The notes under the pieces: model-generated
Databases searched by the model: none
The model's input: only the letters and a program-made list of their open reading frames with translations
Told to the model about the DNA's origin: nothing
Part shown: piece by piece, positions 23,823 through 35,399 of the stretch
Position numbering within the stretch: the first letter of the stretch is position 1
Layout: each line of letters starts with the position of its first letter
Assembly: GCA_036346375.1 (NCBI GenBank)
Contig: CM070512.1
Span: 35,386,466 to 35,450,465, forward strand
Reading direction: 5' to 3'
DNA from: Guadua angustifolia
Lineage: Eukaryota; Streptophyta; Magnoliopsida; Poales; Poaceae
Length of the DNA stretch: 64,000 bases
Program-made: the position numbers and the translations under genes

Positions 23823-26103
23823 CAGGGTTCACAATCTCGATTTTGCTTGAAATACCGTCCCTGGTAAGAGAACGAAATTACGTTGAGATCTCAAAAATTC
23901 AAATAATTTCTAGCCAAAATGCAAAAACATGAATTCAAATCTAGTTCTGAAGCTCTCGGTTGGACCGAAATCTCGCCGGTTTTGCTGAGATCTCGGTAAA
24001 ATTTCATGGCTCGAAATCTGGTAGAAACTTAGTCAAACAATTTTGAATTTTTTTTGGAGATCACTGTCATATTGATGATGTTTCCATAAAAAATTTCAGA
24101 TAATTATGAATCTTGTGGAATTTTTAAAAATTCAAACATGACTACTTTCCTAATAAAACACTGACCAGCAATTTTGAAGCAAACGAAAAATAGGACAAAA
24201 CACATTAGAAATATTCGAAATTTTTGTGCATGATTCTAGCATATCAGAAATCTTTTCATAAAATTTTTTGATGATGGTGAAGCTTGATGGATTTTTGAAA
24301 ATTCAAATAGCGGTGATGTCTGCATGGAAAATGGTTGAAAGTATGTTAGAAAATTTTGAAATTTTAATTGGATGATTGTGATGCATCATTAACCTTGGTG
24401 TAAAATTTTTAGATCATTATCAGCCCATGAAGTTAGAAATTTCGGCGGTATTTCGATTAAAATTCAGATTTGGAGAGTCACAATTGTAGACAATCAATGT
24501 ATATTTGCATGGAAATTAATAGGCATGAAATAAAATTGATACATATGACAATTTATCCCATATTTGCATGATAATAAAATCAATATCTATTTGCATCACG
24601 TACCTACGAGTAGTAATACTCTTGTGGTGCAAACTCCACCTCCGCATTGTCGACAATGACCTCGTGATGCCTCCTCTCGTGTTGTTGCTTGTATTATTCC
24701 CAGGTCATGTCCTGCGGTAGCCAGGCAGACTTTCAATGTTCGTAATGAGCCATCTAGCCACTATAATTCTCGGACTGGTAAAGGTGCCTGACACTGACAG
24801 ATGAGTGTCGTGCATACGGATCAGCGTATGAATCAGTGTAGTCAAATAGCCAAGAGATGCTAGATTCGACATAACTCTATTTGTAACCATACCCACCCTG
24901 ATCACTCCATATGACATTAAACCATACCCACTATGCTCAGTTGGGAGTCTGAAATGGCTCGAAGACTAGCTACTACACCATGAGCCTGCGTCATCTTGTG
25001 GCTGTGTTGCCTGTCGCCCACCCCCACCACTCGATGCGCCCCTCTCCTTACTACAGGTCTGCCTCTATGAGTCCCTCCTCAAGGGGCTAACCTCCTGTTA
25101 TGATCCTTGCGGTGATTATAGCTGTGAACGGAGGTGCATAGTGTACCGGCCCATTTCTGTCCCATCATCGCTAGGAGAGTGTGTCTTTGTCATTGAAGCT
25201 ACTCTTGAGGCAATCGCTCATTATCGGCAGTGTAGCCGTCTCATCATCACTACCGATATCAGGCTCATCATCAGTTGGAGCTTTGCCTTTTCCCTTAAGA
25301 GGCTGACTGCCCGTTAACTTCTCCAATCCGCGTAAAACTCCTGATAGCATGTCGTAAATGCTCAAGTAAATGCCGTTGCACTCTCTCTTCCCTTTGTGCA
25401 TATCACCGACCACGTACTAGGCCCAATCTGGGAGACTCTTCCCACATGTGGCCAAGTTTAAGTAATATTAATAATGTTGTGAGGTTTTGGCATACATGAT
25501 TCACAAGTGAAATGAAAAACAATTACCTTATTCATTTCTTCCTGCGGGAAGGAGTCTACCACGAATCTCATTGGGAGAGGTGGGTCGATCCCATTGTCCT
25601 CGCCCATAGAAGGTCATGATGAAACTGGGAAAAATTTATAAAATTCTAACATGGTTACTACCTTATTTATGCTCATTCTATTTTTTTAAATATAACAAAT
25701 CAACTTAAAATATTTTGAAATTTTTTTTGTGTGATCCTACACTTGTTAGGATGGTAGCATAAATTTGTCATAGTATTAAAATTCTTCTACAGTTTTATAA
25801 AAATCTAATATTTTTTGTTAAAATTTAAAAATGTCTCAAAAAATGGTTTTCGACAAATTATCATGGAAGATCACTTTTTCCAGGGTAGTTGAGCTAAATC
25901 CGGTCAAATCCGGGTACAAAAAATCAAATTCTGAGTTTCAAACCAGAGATACTGGCCAGAGAGGGCGAAATCTTGCCAAAATAAACGAGATCACTGTAGC
26001 AATTTGAATTTTTCAAATTCAATGGCAGCAAAAAAACCATCTGGATCCGAAGGGTGAGATCTCAGTGTGATACGGCGAAATCTCACTGAGATTCATAACC
26101 CTG
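23823..26103. mobile_element. hAT-type element remnant
   Basis: The ends are CAGGGTTCACAATCTC at 23823 and GAGATTCATAACCCTG ending at 26103, imperfect inverted repeats with the CAGGG start typical of hAT elements. Flanking 8-mers CTCGCGAG and CTTGGGAG agree at six of eight positions, consistent with an 8-bp target duplication. Subterminal regions are full of GAGATCTCGG/CGAAATCTC words. A central GC-richer part (about 24600-25620) has minus-strand open segments (24705-24917, 25171-25413, and MGEDNGIDPPLPMRF near 25606-25560) that look like a decayed transposase or passenger, but no diagnostic motif is visible. The element is not functional. Confidence 0.55.
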
Positions 26104-26525
26104 CTTGGGAGCATGAAAAGTTTGCTTAGGTCCAGGGGAAGTGTATTGGCCCACGAGAACACGTGGTGCATAGTCAAGCATTTTCTAGTCCCAACGGCTC
26201 TCTCTCCCTCTATCCCCAAACTCCAACGGTCAAATCATCTCTCTCTCTAAAAAATTCAACGAGCTCATCACTATTATTTCTATTGTGATAACTGATTTCA
26301 CATCACTATCGTTTCTCACATAAGAATTAATTGTGATGTACTTAGTACTACATCACAATCATTTCTAACATGAGAACTAATAGTGATTATTATTAATATC
26401 CCTCTAAATTATCTATCATAATTATTTTTTTCTAAAAACTTGAACTCATTTAGATAAAACAATAATGATGTATCATTCTGTATCACAAATAAGGTTAAAA
26501 AACCTTCGATCACCCTATGTGAGGT
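26104..26525. other. Sequence between hAT remnant and duplicated segment copy 2
   Basis: It begins with the right 8-bp flank of the hAT remnant. A CCCCAAACTCCAACGGTC block near 26215 repeats at 27668, directly upstream of the SLX1 gene. 26260-26500 is AT-rich with repeated ACATCACAATCA-type words in both orientations, possibly a small decayed inverted-repeat element. No gene is visible. Confidence 0.4.
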
Positions 26526-27715
26526 ACTTGCCACAAAAGAAGATGAAAGCTCCATTGCTTTGGACGGAGACTCAATTCATTTGAGGACGTGAGCTGGCGT
26601 GTCGAAATAAGCCATATGCTCATGTATACTATATATATTAAAGTGGTGAGGATTGCCGGCTTCTCTCCCGTGCCACATCATCGGTCTCGCAGAGAGGCTC
26701 TCCAAAAAATTAGAAATTGCGTTTAGATCTTTTTGACGATTTTTTAATAAAATAGACTCAACAAATATCAAAATTACATTTAGGTCCCTATGCGGTTTAC
26801 ATTTAGATCCTTCTGATGGTTTGTAGCGGAACGAACCCCGAAAAAATAAATTATTTTAGGTCCCTCTACAGTTTACGCTTGGCTCTTGTCAGCGGTTTTT
26901 AGAGAAGCGTACTAAAAAATATGTTTCGACAAAAAACACAGATTCATCGAAGGTTCATAGCTTTCACCGATTTGTAAGCGGGCCTAGCGGACCTTTAAAA
27001 AAACATAAAAATCGAAAATACATAAAAAAAAAAATCATGCGGTTTTTTAAAAAACAGGTTCATCGAAGGTTTATAGTAGCCCATAGATTCGCTGACGGGT
27101 TCTAACTGCCGTTTTCTAAAAAAAAATACAGATTCGTCGAAGGTTTATAGCAGTCCATAAATTCACCAACGGGTCCTAACAACCCATTTTTTAAAAAATA
27201 TGAAAACCGAAAATACGACCAAATTTCTCAAATTACGTAAAAAAACAAATGTGATTTTCTAAAAAAACATAGATTCGTCGAAGGTTTATAGTAGTTGATA
27301 GATTCACCGACGGGTCTTAACCTCGGTTATCTAAAAAAAAATACAGATTAATCGAAGGTTTATAGCAGTTCATAGATTAATGACCGATCCTAACAACCTA
27401 TTTTTTTTTAAAAAAAAATAAAAACAAAAAATACGACTAAATTTCTTAAATTTTACACGTTGTATTGTCGTGCGCGACATAGCGTAGTGCGTTACAGTTT
27501 ACATTGCCACATAAGTGATTAGATTCTTGCGTGTTCAATACGCTTTTTTTCAGTGGTATTTGTACACACTTTTAAGAAACCCAAAGAAATAAAAATGCAA
27601 CTTGTAAAACGTAAACAAGAACATTGAATACGAATGGGATTATGTGTCATCTTCTGAGAGAGATACCCCCAAACTCCAACGGTCAAATCAACTCTCACTC
27701 TCTAAGAATCTGACG
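26520..27715 (+). repeat. Duplicated segment, copy 2, split by an insertion and ending just upstream of SLX1
   Basis: 26520-26623 and 27500-27715 together match copy 1 (23478-23760 plus the tail near 26205-26245). The tail lies within 80 bp of the SLX1 start codon and carries CTCTCACTCTCT pyrimidine repeats typical of a 5' UTR, so the duplicated unit probably includes the SLX1 promoter/leader. Confidence 0.65.
26624..27499. mobile_element. Helitron-like insertion of about 876 bp
   Basis: Comparison with the uninterrupted copy at 23586-23612 shows that this block is extra. It starts TACTATATATATTAAAGTGG, similar to TCTATACTATATTAAAG starts of grass Helitrons. Near its end is a perfect hairpin TGTCG-TGCG-CGACA (27465-27478), 6 bp before GTAGT (Helitrons normally end hairpin-CTRR). 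No terminal inverted repeat or target duplication is evident, as expected for Helitrons. Interior: repeated segments with GATTCGTCGAAGGTTTATAG near 27125, 27270 and 27345. Exact boundaries are uncertain by several bases. Confidence 0.55.
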
Positions 27716-27743
27716 AATCACAGCGAAACAGAGCGAGACAGAG

Positions 27744-29316
27744 ATGGGCAGGGGAATGGCGGCCAAGGGCATGACGAGGGCACGCAAGGGCTCGCCTCCG
27801 GGGCAGGCGTTGGTGGCCGGCGACGGAAACGATGGACCCGAGGAAGCCGCCACCGCCGCCGGAGCCGGAGGAGGAGGCGGATTCTTCTGCTGCTACCTCC
27901 TCCGGTCGCTCTGCCCGCGCCGCAAGGGCCACACCTACATCGGGTACTTGTCTCACCTCACATGAAACAAATCCTCTGATCTTTTTGCGCCTGCGCACCC
28001 GATTGATGGGTGCTTCGATCGATTGGTACGGGCAGGTTCACGGTGAACCCGCGCCGGCGGATCCGGCAGCACAATGGCGAGATCCGGTGCGGTGCGTGGC
28101 GGACCAAGCGCGGGCGCCCCTGGGAGATGGTGATCTGCATCCACGGCTTCCCCACCAACGTCTCCGCTCTCCAGGTGGGTTCTCGTTCACCCAATCGAAT
28201 CGTCTGTTCTTGCAGTATCACCTTGCAGCAATTCTTGCTTGAGCCTCAACAAGATTCGCCGTTTGGATGGATCATGGATGGGAATAGTTATTGCCCTCTG
28301 TTTCTTGCTTAACGAAGGCCTGTTTCTTGGCCGGCATGCAGTTCGAGTGGGCGTGGCAGCACCCGATGAAGTCGCTGGCCGTGCGCAAGGCCGCTTCCAG
28401 CTTCAAGTCGCTCGGCGGCATCGGCAACAAGGTCAAGCTAGCTCGCCTACACCATGCTCAACCTCCCCACATGGGAAGAGTAAGACGCATCTCCATTCTT
28501 GTAATGTTTCTAAACTTCTCGCTGCTCTAGTCATGCAATCTTGGGATCAACGTTGGGTAGTATGCTGATGTGAATGGTTGTGTTGCCAGCTTGAATCTTG
28601 CGGTGAACTTCTTCTCCACGAGGAACACCGAGTTCACCGCCGGCTGCCCGCCCTTGCCGAGCCACATGAAGACGGTCGTCTGCCCGATGGAGGATCTCCA
28701 GTGCTACGCCGGGGGCCTCTCGTCCGAGGAGGACTGCAGCAACGAGCCTAGAGAGAATCAGGAGCCCGATGCACCTGTCAGGGATGAACCTTCTGATCAC
28801 GGTTTGCAGCCAGTGGAAGCTGAAATCAGAATTGCAGGCTGTGAATCAAAAATCGATGAGTTTGGTCCAATGGAGTGGAGTGGAATCTTTAGGGCAAGAG
28901 AAATGGGCCGATCAAGAATTAATGAATCATCTGAAGTGCAACAAGCGGAAGAAGTCAGGACTGCAGGCTGTGATATTGAATGTTCCATTGATGAGTTTGC
29001 CTACATGGAATGGGGTGGAATTCATGAGACAAGGAAATTGGACGAATCAAGAACATCGCCTCGATGTTCCTCAAGCTCCTGGAGCGATGATGATTGTGGA
29101 AGAATCGTCGACAGTGTGGTAGGGCAAGCGTCTCCAATGTCCAAGGTTGGTGCTAGTTCATCAGATGATGATTGTAGACACCCTCTCTTCCACGAAACGG
29201 AGGTGGTAGACTTGGTTATCCCAGTAGGCCGGTTAGGGAGAACAGGCAGCAAAGTAGCTACATTTTGCCCCAAGGTTATTGATCTGACGAGCTCCCCTAT
29301 AATTATTGAGTTGTAA
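27744..29316 (+). CDS. SLX1: SLX1-like GIY-YIG structure-specific endonuclease subunit, four exons, frameshifted in exon 3
   Basis: SLX1 is the catalytic subunit that, with SLX4, cuts branched DNA such as Holliday junctions and flaps in the nucleus. Exons: 27744-27943, 28036-28174, 28342-28479 and 28590-29316, all with GT-AG introns. The GIY-YIG nuclease domain is readable as CYLLRSLCPRRKGHTYIG, then FTVNPRRRIRQHNG with the conserved Arg, WEMVICIHGFPTNVSALQ, and FEWAWQHP with the catalytic Glu. This is followed by the plant-type LNLAVNFFSTRNTEF block. The C-terminal exon is acidic, contains two copies of an IDEF..MEW.GI motif and ends VIDLTSSPIIIEL, matching plant SLX1 endings as I recall them. 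A tandem AGCT duplication at 28436-28443 shifts the frame in exon 3 before the YTMLNLPTWE part, leading to a stop at about 28528. All else is intact, so this is either a very recent pseudogene, a recoverable gene or an assembly error. Identification of the family is firm. Confidence 0.85.
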
Positions 29317-31147
29317 ACTTGTAATGTCTTGTTGAATCGATCCACAGTATGTACTATAAAATCATGTAATAACAAAACCAGAAACACTTTCATGGTCAGA
29401 TCATGAAATAAAAAGGTTGGAGAGACGTGAGTGTGTACCATAGCCAAATTTGCACAAAAGAATGTGAGCTGTGAAACAGGATGTTCTGACAGCATTGCGA
29501 AGTATTTTTTTTTATCGGCAATGGAGTACATACGATCTATCACATATTTTTAATTGAGATGAGACTGGATTTTCATAACAATAGCTCACTTGTCGAGCGT
29601 CAGCCTTGTAAACCGGAGGATGGAGCGGGAGTAAATTTTAATTTCTTTCACCGCATATGAACTTACTAAATTTATTTGGCTAAAGTGCCCATACTACAAA
29701 GAAAGATCTAGCGGAACGTCTGGTTTAGTATGTTTGTACAGGAGATGGATCCAATACAGTCCTAGATACAAAACTGTTGGATCAAAAAGTGAGGGTCCAA
29801 ATGTACTCCCGGTTTAAAAATACTGTGCCAATTTTCTACGGTTGCAGCACTGTAGCAACATACTGTTAGACGATCCGGAACAAAGTTTGCTCCATCGGAA
29901 GCACCCTATCCATTTGTACGTTGTAAAGAACCTGCACATCCTAGGAAATCAGGTGTAAAGGCAGCTTTAGAGCCACACCTTTACACGAAGATTATAACAA
30001 TGTATTTGGTACAGCTTGCTGTGTTGTATAACCGGTGCAGTTGCAGCACTCGTATCACAATGCTAAGAGCTTAAACAATGACGGATTAACCCGGAGACAA
30101 TATGACCGTTCATAAGATTGCACAGCTGTTCTTATTTAACAAGATGACAGTGATAAATAAGATTCACACGAGATGACAGTGATAAATAAGATTCACACCT
30201 GGGTAAATAAGCACGGTAACATGAGTGTCTGGATGACAGGAAATGTCTTTGATTCTACCAGCATTTATTATTTTTATTTTCAAAACTAATAGGCATTCCC
30301 AAAAGAAAGGCATGTACATCTATCTCCAACTGCGACTACATCATAAATACGAGTACAAGAAAAATCTATAAACACCCTCATAAATCACACACTTTTTCAA
30401 TTCATCCCTCATATCTAATTATCCCTTTACTTTGCCCCATATCTTTATGTTTACTATTAGAGGCTCCTTTAGGAGCCCTCACGTTAATCCTAGTAGTCAA
30501 AAGCTAGAAATTCTCACATTATTCAAAGAAAAAATCTTAAAATTATCAGATTAATTGAAATGACCATCTATTGGTGTAAGCAGGCAGGCAAGCACAGCGA
30601 CGAAACACAAACCGGGCCACGCGTCGAGCGAGGAGGACATAGGCGACATGGCCCTGTGCACTAGGTGTGTTTAGTCAATAATCACAAATATAAGAGGATT
30701 AGTAAGATATGGTGCACTTAAAGTTACTGTCGGCATCATACATGTGGACATGCATATATATTGGTAATTAACATTGATTAAACATAGACTGAGCGGTGGA
30801 AGGACCTAATAGCCATAACAAAAATTAAAAATGGTATGACCATTTCATGGGAAACATGGGCATAAAAGGGCTGCATTTCTAATTTTTTTTCTATACTTAA
30901 ATCATTTACTGTAAATCTTAATATCTGTTGTACCAAAAATTTTCCTCTGGATGAATATGCAAAACACAGGTTCTACACAAAAACCATTTTCAGTCCATCA
31001 AAACTGATCTAGCGCACACTTTGTAAGCCTGATGCGCTGGTGTAGCTCTTGAATAGCGATTTACAGAAACTTTCTTTGGATATAACAGTTTCTCCAGTTT
31101 TTTTTCTAACAGGGGTTCAAGAGTGTAATATAGTAATAATATGCTTT
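29317..31147. other. Intergenic region downstream of SLX1
   Basis: AATAAA-like signals near 29404 could serve the SLX1 transcript. The remainder has no coding features. It contains a 29-bp tandem duplication (30142-30199) and AT-rich filler up to the CACTA terminus at 31148. Confidence 0.5.
30142..30199. repeat. 29-bp tandem duplication
   Basis: Two adjacent units starting AGATGACAGTGATAAATAAG at 30142 and 30171 are essentially identical. Confidence 0.9.
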
Positions 31148-31410
31148 CACTACAGGAAAACGTGGTTGTTTAAGTCGGGTTAACACTATTTTCGCCGGCC
31201 TAAAATAAGCCGTCGAAAATAAGTTTGTAAATTCGTTACCAAACGAATCCGTCGAAAATATCGAATAATTTCGTCGTCGAAACAAATAGTCGAAAATATC
31301 GGAATAATTTCATCGTCTCAAACAGACGTCAAAAATATCGAATAATTTTGTCAATGAAAAATAGCCGTCGAAAGTAATAGTTACATTAAATCGGCTTGGC
31401 CGTCGAAATA
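31148..31410. repeat. Left terminus and subterminal array of the Pack-type CACTA element
   Basis: After CACTACAGGAAAA, motifs such as AGCCGTCGAAAATAA and ATATCGAATAATTTCGTC recur about every 40-50 bp to 31410. This is the usual subterminal layout of a CACTA element. Confidence 0.75.
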
Positions 31411-31580
31411 ATCGGATCCCTAAACCCCGCTGCCGACCAAAAAGCCTCGCCGCAGCAATTATCTCCGCCGCCCTCCGCGTGCAGCCCCGCCGCCGCCGAC
31501 TTACATGACGCCGCCGCCATACAGTCGCCGTCGGCGCTTCGCCCGCCTCCGCCGATCCCGCCCTGCGTCGCGGCGTCGAG
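31411..31580 (+). pseudogene. GC-rich first-exon-like segment inside the CACTA element
   Basis: The segment is proline- and alanine-rich when translated (for example QLSPPPSACSPAAADLHD) and ends GTCGAG before a GTAATC donor-like site at 31581. High GC and codon-like composition contrast with the AT-rich surroundings, suggesting a captured 5' exon. I cannot name the donor gene. The only upstream ATG frame starts inside the element end (31396), so it may simply be a read-through from the transposon. Confidence 0.4.
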
Positions 31581-33487
31581 GTAATCGCTCTGCGCTATCC
31601 GGTGAGCTCGAAACTCTTTTCACAACCCTAGAATAAATTCCCAAACCCCACCAATCCGCCGTGTTTATTTAGACCCGACGAGGATTGCGGCCTTCAAGCG
31701 ATTTACTTGGCGAATTGGGACTCATGCGATGTCTTGGGGTGGCAGGAGGAGATCTTCCTCTCCACCTCCCTCGCCCGACTTCTTGGACAAGGAGATCCTT
31801 TCCTTGTTCTTTCTTGATCTTTTCTTGTTTCTTTGCGCTGATTCTAGGTCAGGAACGAGGATTTTTTAGCAAGATTTTATCCAAAGGAGTGTAGTTGAAG
31901 AATCCGGTAGGTGTAGATTTGGGTTCTTTGACGTACATGTCGAAATCTTGAAGCTTTACTGAGATGTCTAGGCTTCAATGCTATGGATTGTTCCAAGATT
32001 GGATTTTTATGTCTTGCTCGGATCAAATCGGTGTATGGTTGATTTTTCTGTGTTGCGCCACTTATTGAAAGATCGAACTTCTGATGGGTACATCACACTG
32101 TGTCTGTAATTGATTGGAGCGTGTAACGAAAGGTGGAAAGTTTGATATTTTGTGCTAAGAAAGTGGTAACATTTGGTCCAGGCTGTTTTTTTATTGGTTG
32201 TACAAAGCAAATAGCTACATATTTGTGCTTTGCTATATCAAGGTGGAACGCCCAACTTCTGGCAATTAAGAATGTGGATGGAAGATGTAAAACTTGCTCC
32301 ATGAGTCCACGATCCCCTAATTTGCAGCTTAAAGATGATCGATTCTTGTGAATTATTAGTTTTTGCACTAAATTATTGAACTTCACCTTAAGGTTGTCAA
32401 TGCTGTTTTATCTGGTCTCAAGCAGGAGGAGGAACTGCTTTAGTGAAATACATGGTAGCACTTTGCAGATTCAAGTACCTGATAGCATTTTGCACCACAT
32501 ATTTCTTAGATCCATAGGGGCATGTAATTCAAATACTTGCATATAATTTCTATTGACATATACAGCTTCCTGTTCTTACTTATAATTTCTATTGACATAT
32601 ACAGCTTCCTGTTCTTACTTCAAGTAGTAGCCATCTGTAATAATCACTAACTAGGCACTTCCTTTATTAGAACCTATAAGTAATTTTGCCTCTAGAATAT
32701 ATGCAAATTATAAGCTTTTTAATCTATTACATTTTTAACAATAGGCCTTGTGGATTTTGACTGATTTGCAGTGATGATGGAAGTCTGAGTTGCGGATATT
32801 CAAGTTTTAGAGGAAAAAGGGCAAGCATATTAGCTAGTGTTTATATGTACTTAGGATATTCAAGTACTTAGGAAATTTAGCAATGTGTACCAATTTTTAA
32901 CAATATCCTAATGTCCGACTCCTAATTATTGATTCCATCCGTGGAGGAGCCTTAATCTAGTACAGCAAGAAAATGGTTAGTAACTTTATTGTTCATTACA
33001 AAAAATCTGCCAACTAGTCTTTTTGCTTTATGGTTTTTGTTGCCTGGACCAAAATAGATTATGGCATGGCCAAATGTAAAACAAAATAATTATGGCATGG
33101 TCATTTTATGTGATAAAGAAATACCAATCTGCATCCTGTCCATACTATCGAATCAAACGGAGTTTTGTGTTCAGTTTTGGCTCTTACAGCAGAGAGCCTC
33201 CTATCCTTTGTCTAACGGAATTGAAATTTTGAGTACAATTGTACATGCTAAGGGGTACTCAATGGTTACTATGTGACTGAAATGTCAATCTATCATCCAA
33301 ATTATGAAATATATTAGATGAGGTCAGAAGGTCAACATTATGGATGTGTGACAGTGTGAGTATGCCTCTCGGCCAATTTGACATTATTGTGCTATGCTGA
33401 ACTGTGTGCTGCAGAAACTATTTAGTTATAGACTATGTTTACCAATTCCATCATATAATTTCTGTTGCTCTAAAGAAGGAAGGTTGC
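31581..33487 (+). other. Intron-like sequence in the CACTA element, no recognised exon
   Basis: T-rich intron-like sequence with possible short exons. Open segments at 31685-31894, 32093-32386 and 33061-33276 have no family features. A 43-bp phrase is duplicated directly (TTATAATTTCTATTGACATA begins both copies, near 32540 and 32580). It probably represents intronic sequence of the captured gene whose first exon is at 31411. Confidence 0.4.
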
Positions 33488-33936
33488 TGATACGAGCTTG
33501 TTCACCGAGCCGACTCAGACGCTTCGTGTTCCCGCCGTCGCTCGACGGGCCGCCGAAGAAGACTCCCCCGTGATGCTAATCGGAAGAGATGTTTTGGCGG
33601 TTATCGACGCCACCGCCTCGAGCTAGTTTTTAACTCAAAACCAGCATGCCCCGCTTTGTTTATTTGCTTCTTTTTATAGCAGTTACAGACTCCTTGCTAA
33701 ACACAACCCAATTCGACTCGATTAACAATTCACTAGCGGCGGTGGCGGACTCTTAATACTTGACGAAATGACTCAAACACTTTATTCTCTCGCGATGGCA
33801 TCGAGGGCGTCGCGCGCCGAAATACCATGCAACTATTCCTTTATACGTATACTAGACTCGGCGCATCACGCCACCTCCTGAGCCCCCTCGCTTGGCGCTT
33901 ATGCCTCTGTAATATCTGCGATCTCAAGGCGCAACA
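33488..33936 (-). repeat. 3' LTR of the Ty3/gypsy element
   Basis: About 449 bp, plus-strand start TGATACGAGCTTG and end GGCGCAACA. On the element's strand it begins TGTTGCGCC and ends CA, as LTRs do. It aligns to 38400-38854 with scattered differences. Confidence 0.9.
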
Positions 33937-33950
33937 TTACTCCCTCTCAA
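33937..33950 (-). other. Polypurine tract of the Ty3/gypsy element
   Basis: On the minus strand TTGAGAGGGAGTAA lies immediately before the 3' LTR. It is the primer site for plus-strand DNA synthesis and also contains the stop codon of the terminal reading frame. Confidence 0.8.
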
Positions 33951-34623
33951 GAACCAGCTTGCCCTCAAGTTGCACATCGTAGGAACGACGCAGACTCACA
34001 GCATCCATCCACGTAGCTTCCTCTTGCTGCTCCCCCTTCCAGTGCACCAAAACCTGCCGGTTGCCATTGACGAACCTGTGCGCCAAAATCTGGTGTGGCT
34101 CAGGCGTGTTGACGGTCGGGGCCGGCGAGACGTCCTCGGGTAATGGTGGTAATGATGTTGGCGGATCACCAGCGAAGGGCTTGAGAAGGGACACATGGAA
34201 GACATTATGGATCCGAGCAGTATCCAGCAAAGCCAATCGGTAGGCCACCGCTCCAACCCGTGCCAGAACTTTGTAAGGACCGAAGAATTTAGCTATCAAT
34301 TTGTGTGGAGACCCAGACCAGAGGGATGCTTGGCGATGATGCTGTAACCGAAGCCAAACCCACTGCCCAACTTGGAATTCGAACTCCCGGTGGGACGAGT
34401 CGTACCTCTGCTTCATGCGGTTCTGCGCTCGGGCGAGGTGTTCCTTTGCTTGGCGCAAGAGGTTATCACGCTCCAGGAGTTGACACTCGACGGCCGCCAA
34501 GACAGTTGACCCTTGCTGGTACGATAGTAAGGGTGGTGGCTTGCGACCATAAACTAGTTCGAAGGGAGTGAGGCGATGAGCTAAATGGAAGGAGGTGTTG
34601 TAGCGTAACTCCGCCCATGCCAC
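33937..34623 (-). pseudogene. Ty3/gypsy integrase C-terminal region with chromodomain
   Basis: A 228-residue open segment. It starts with the end of the integrase core region (AWAELRYNTSFHLAHRLTPF, ELVYGRKPPPLL), continues through the GPYKVLARVGAVAYRLALL and IHNVFHVSLLKPF blocks, and ends in a chromodomain-like ILAHRFVNGNRQVLVHWKG followed by EEATWMD. A chromodomain marks the chromovirus branch of Ty3/gypsy, whose chromodomain directs integration to particular chromatin. The segment is out of frame with upstream integrase pieces. Confidence 0.85.
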
Positions 34624-35397
34624 CTAAGTTGCCCATGTGGACGGATTGTCCGCAGCCAAGCAACGAGATACATCTCATCGTCCGATTGACCACCTCCGCT
34701 TGGCCGTCTGCTTGAGGGTGATACGTGGAAAAATGGAGGGAGGTGCCGCCCGCTTCGATAAATCCCGCCAAAGGGCGCGAGAAAACCGGTCTCCATCCGA
34801 CACGATGGATTCAGGATCCCATGTAGGCGGACCACCCGGCCGAAGAAATAGTCGCCACACCGATGGTCATGGCGGTAGCGATGATATGAAATGTGCGTTT
34901 GGAGAGCCGTCGACCACCACCATGATCGTCAGATACCCTTTGGACTTCGCGGTCACGGTGATGAAGTCCATGGAAACATCCGCCCAAATTTGGTGGGGTA
35001 TAGGGAGGGGCTGCAATAACCCTGCCGGTGACAGAGAACTTGCTTTGTGACGCTGGCATGTCAAGCAACGAGCAATATAGTGCTCCACTGTTTGGCGCTG
35101 ATGGTCCCAATAATACGCAGCCCTGATGCGATGCAAGGTCTTTTGCACCCCTTCATGGGTCAGGTCGTGTACTGAGGCAATAATGGCCGGTATGAGTTCT
35201 GAAGATGCAGGCACATACAAGCGATTGCGTCTGTAAACCAGCCCATCTTTGATCTCCCACTCCGCACTTGCGGTCTTCTCTTGGTTACCCCCGCTGTCCG
35301 TCTCAGAGAGATGGTCGTTGGAGCCTGTTGGAGGCAGCGACGCTGATCTCGGGTGTTGGCGCAGTCCGAGAACCATCTGCTCCCGGGTTAGCTCCAC
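34466..35397 (-). pseudogene. Ty3/gypsy integrase zinc-binding and catalytic region, broken
   Basis: The HHCC zinc-binding region is readable as VHDLTHEGVQKTLHRIRAAY followed by YIARCLTCQRHK. The core starts DVSMDFITVTAKSKGYLTIM, giving the first catalytic Asp. The block with the catalytic Glu, STYHPQADGQAEVVNRTM, lies near 34720-34670 in another frame. At least two frameshifts separate these parts. Confidence 0.85.
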
Positions 35398-35399
35398 CG

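Noticed and set aside
27644..27979. Alternative reading frame overlapping SLX1 exon 1
   Set aside because: It is a different frame of the same exon; the SLX1 frame has clear GIY-YIG similarity and correct splice phases.
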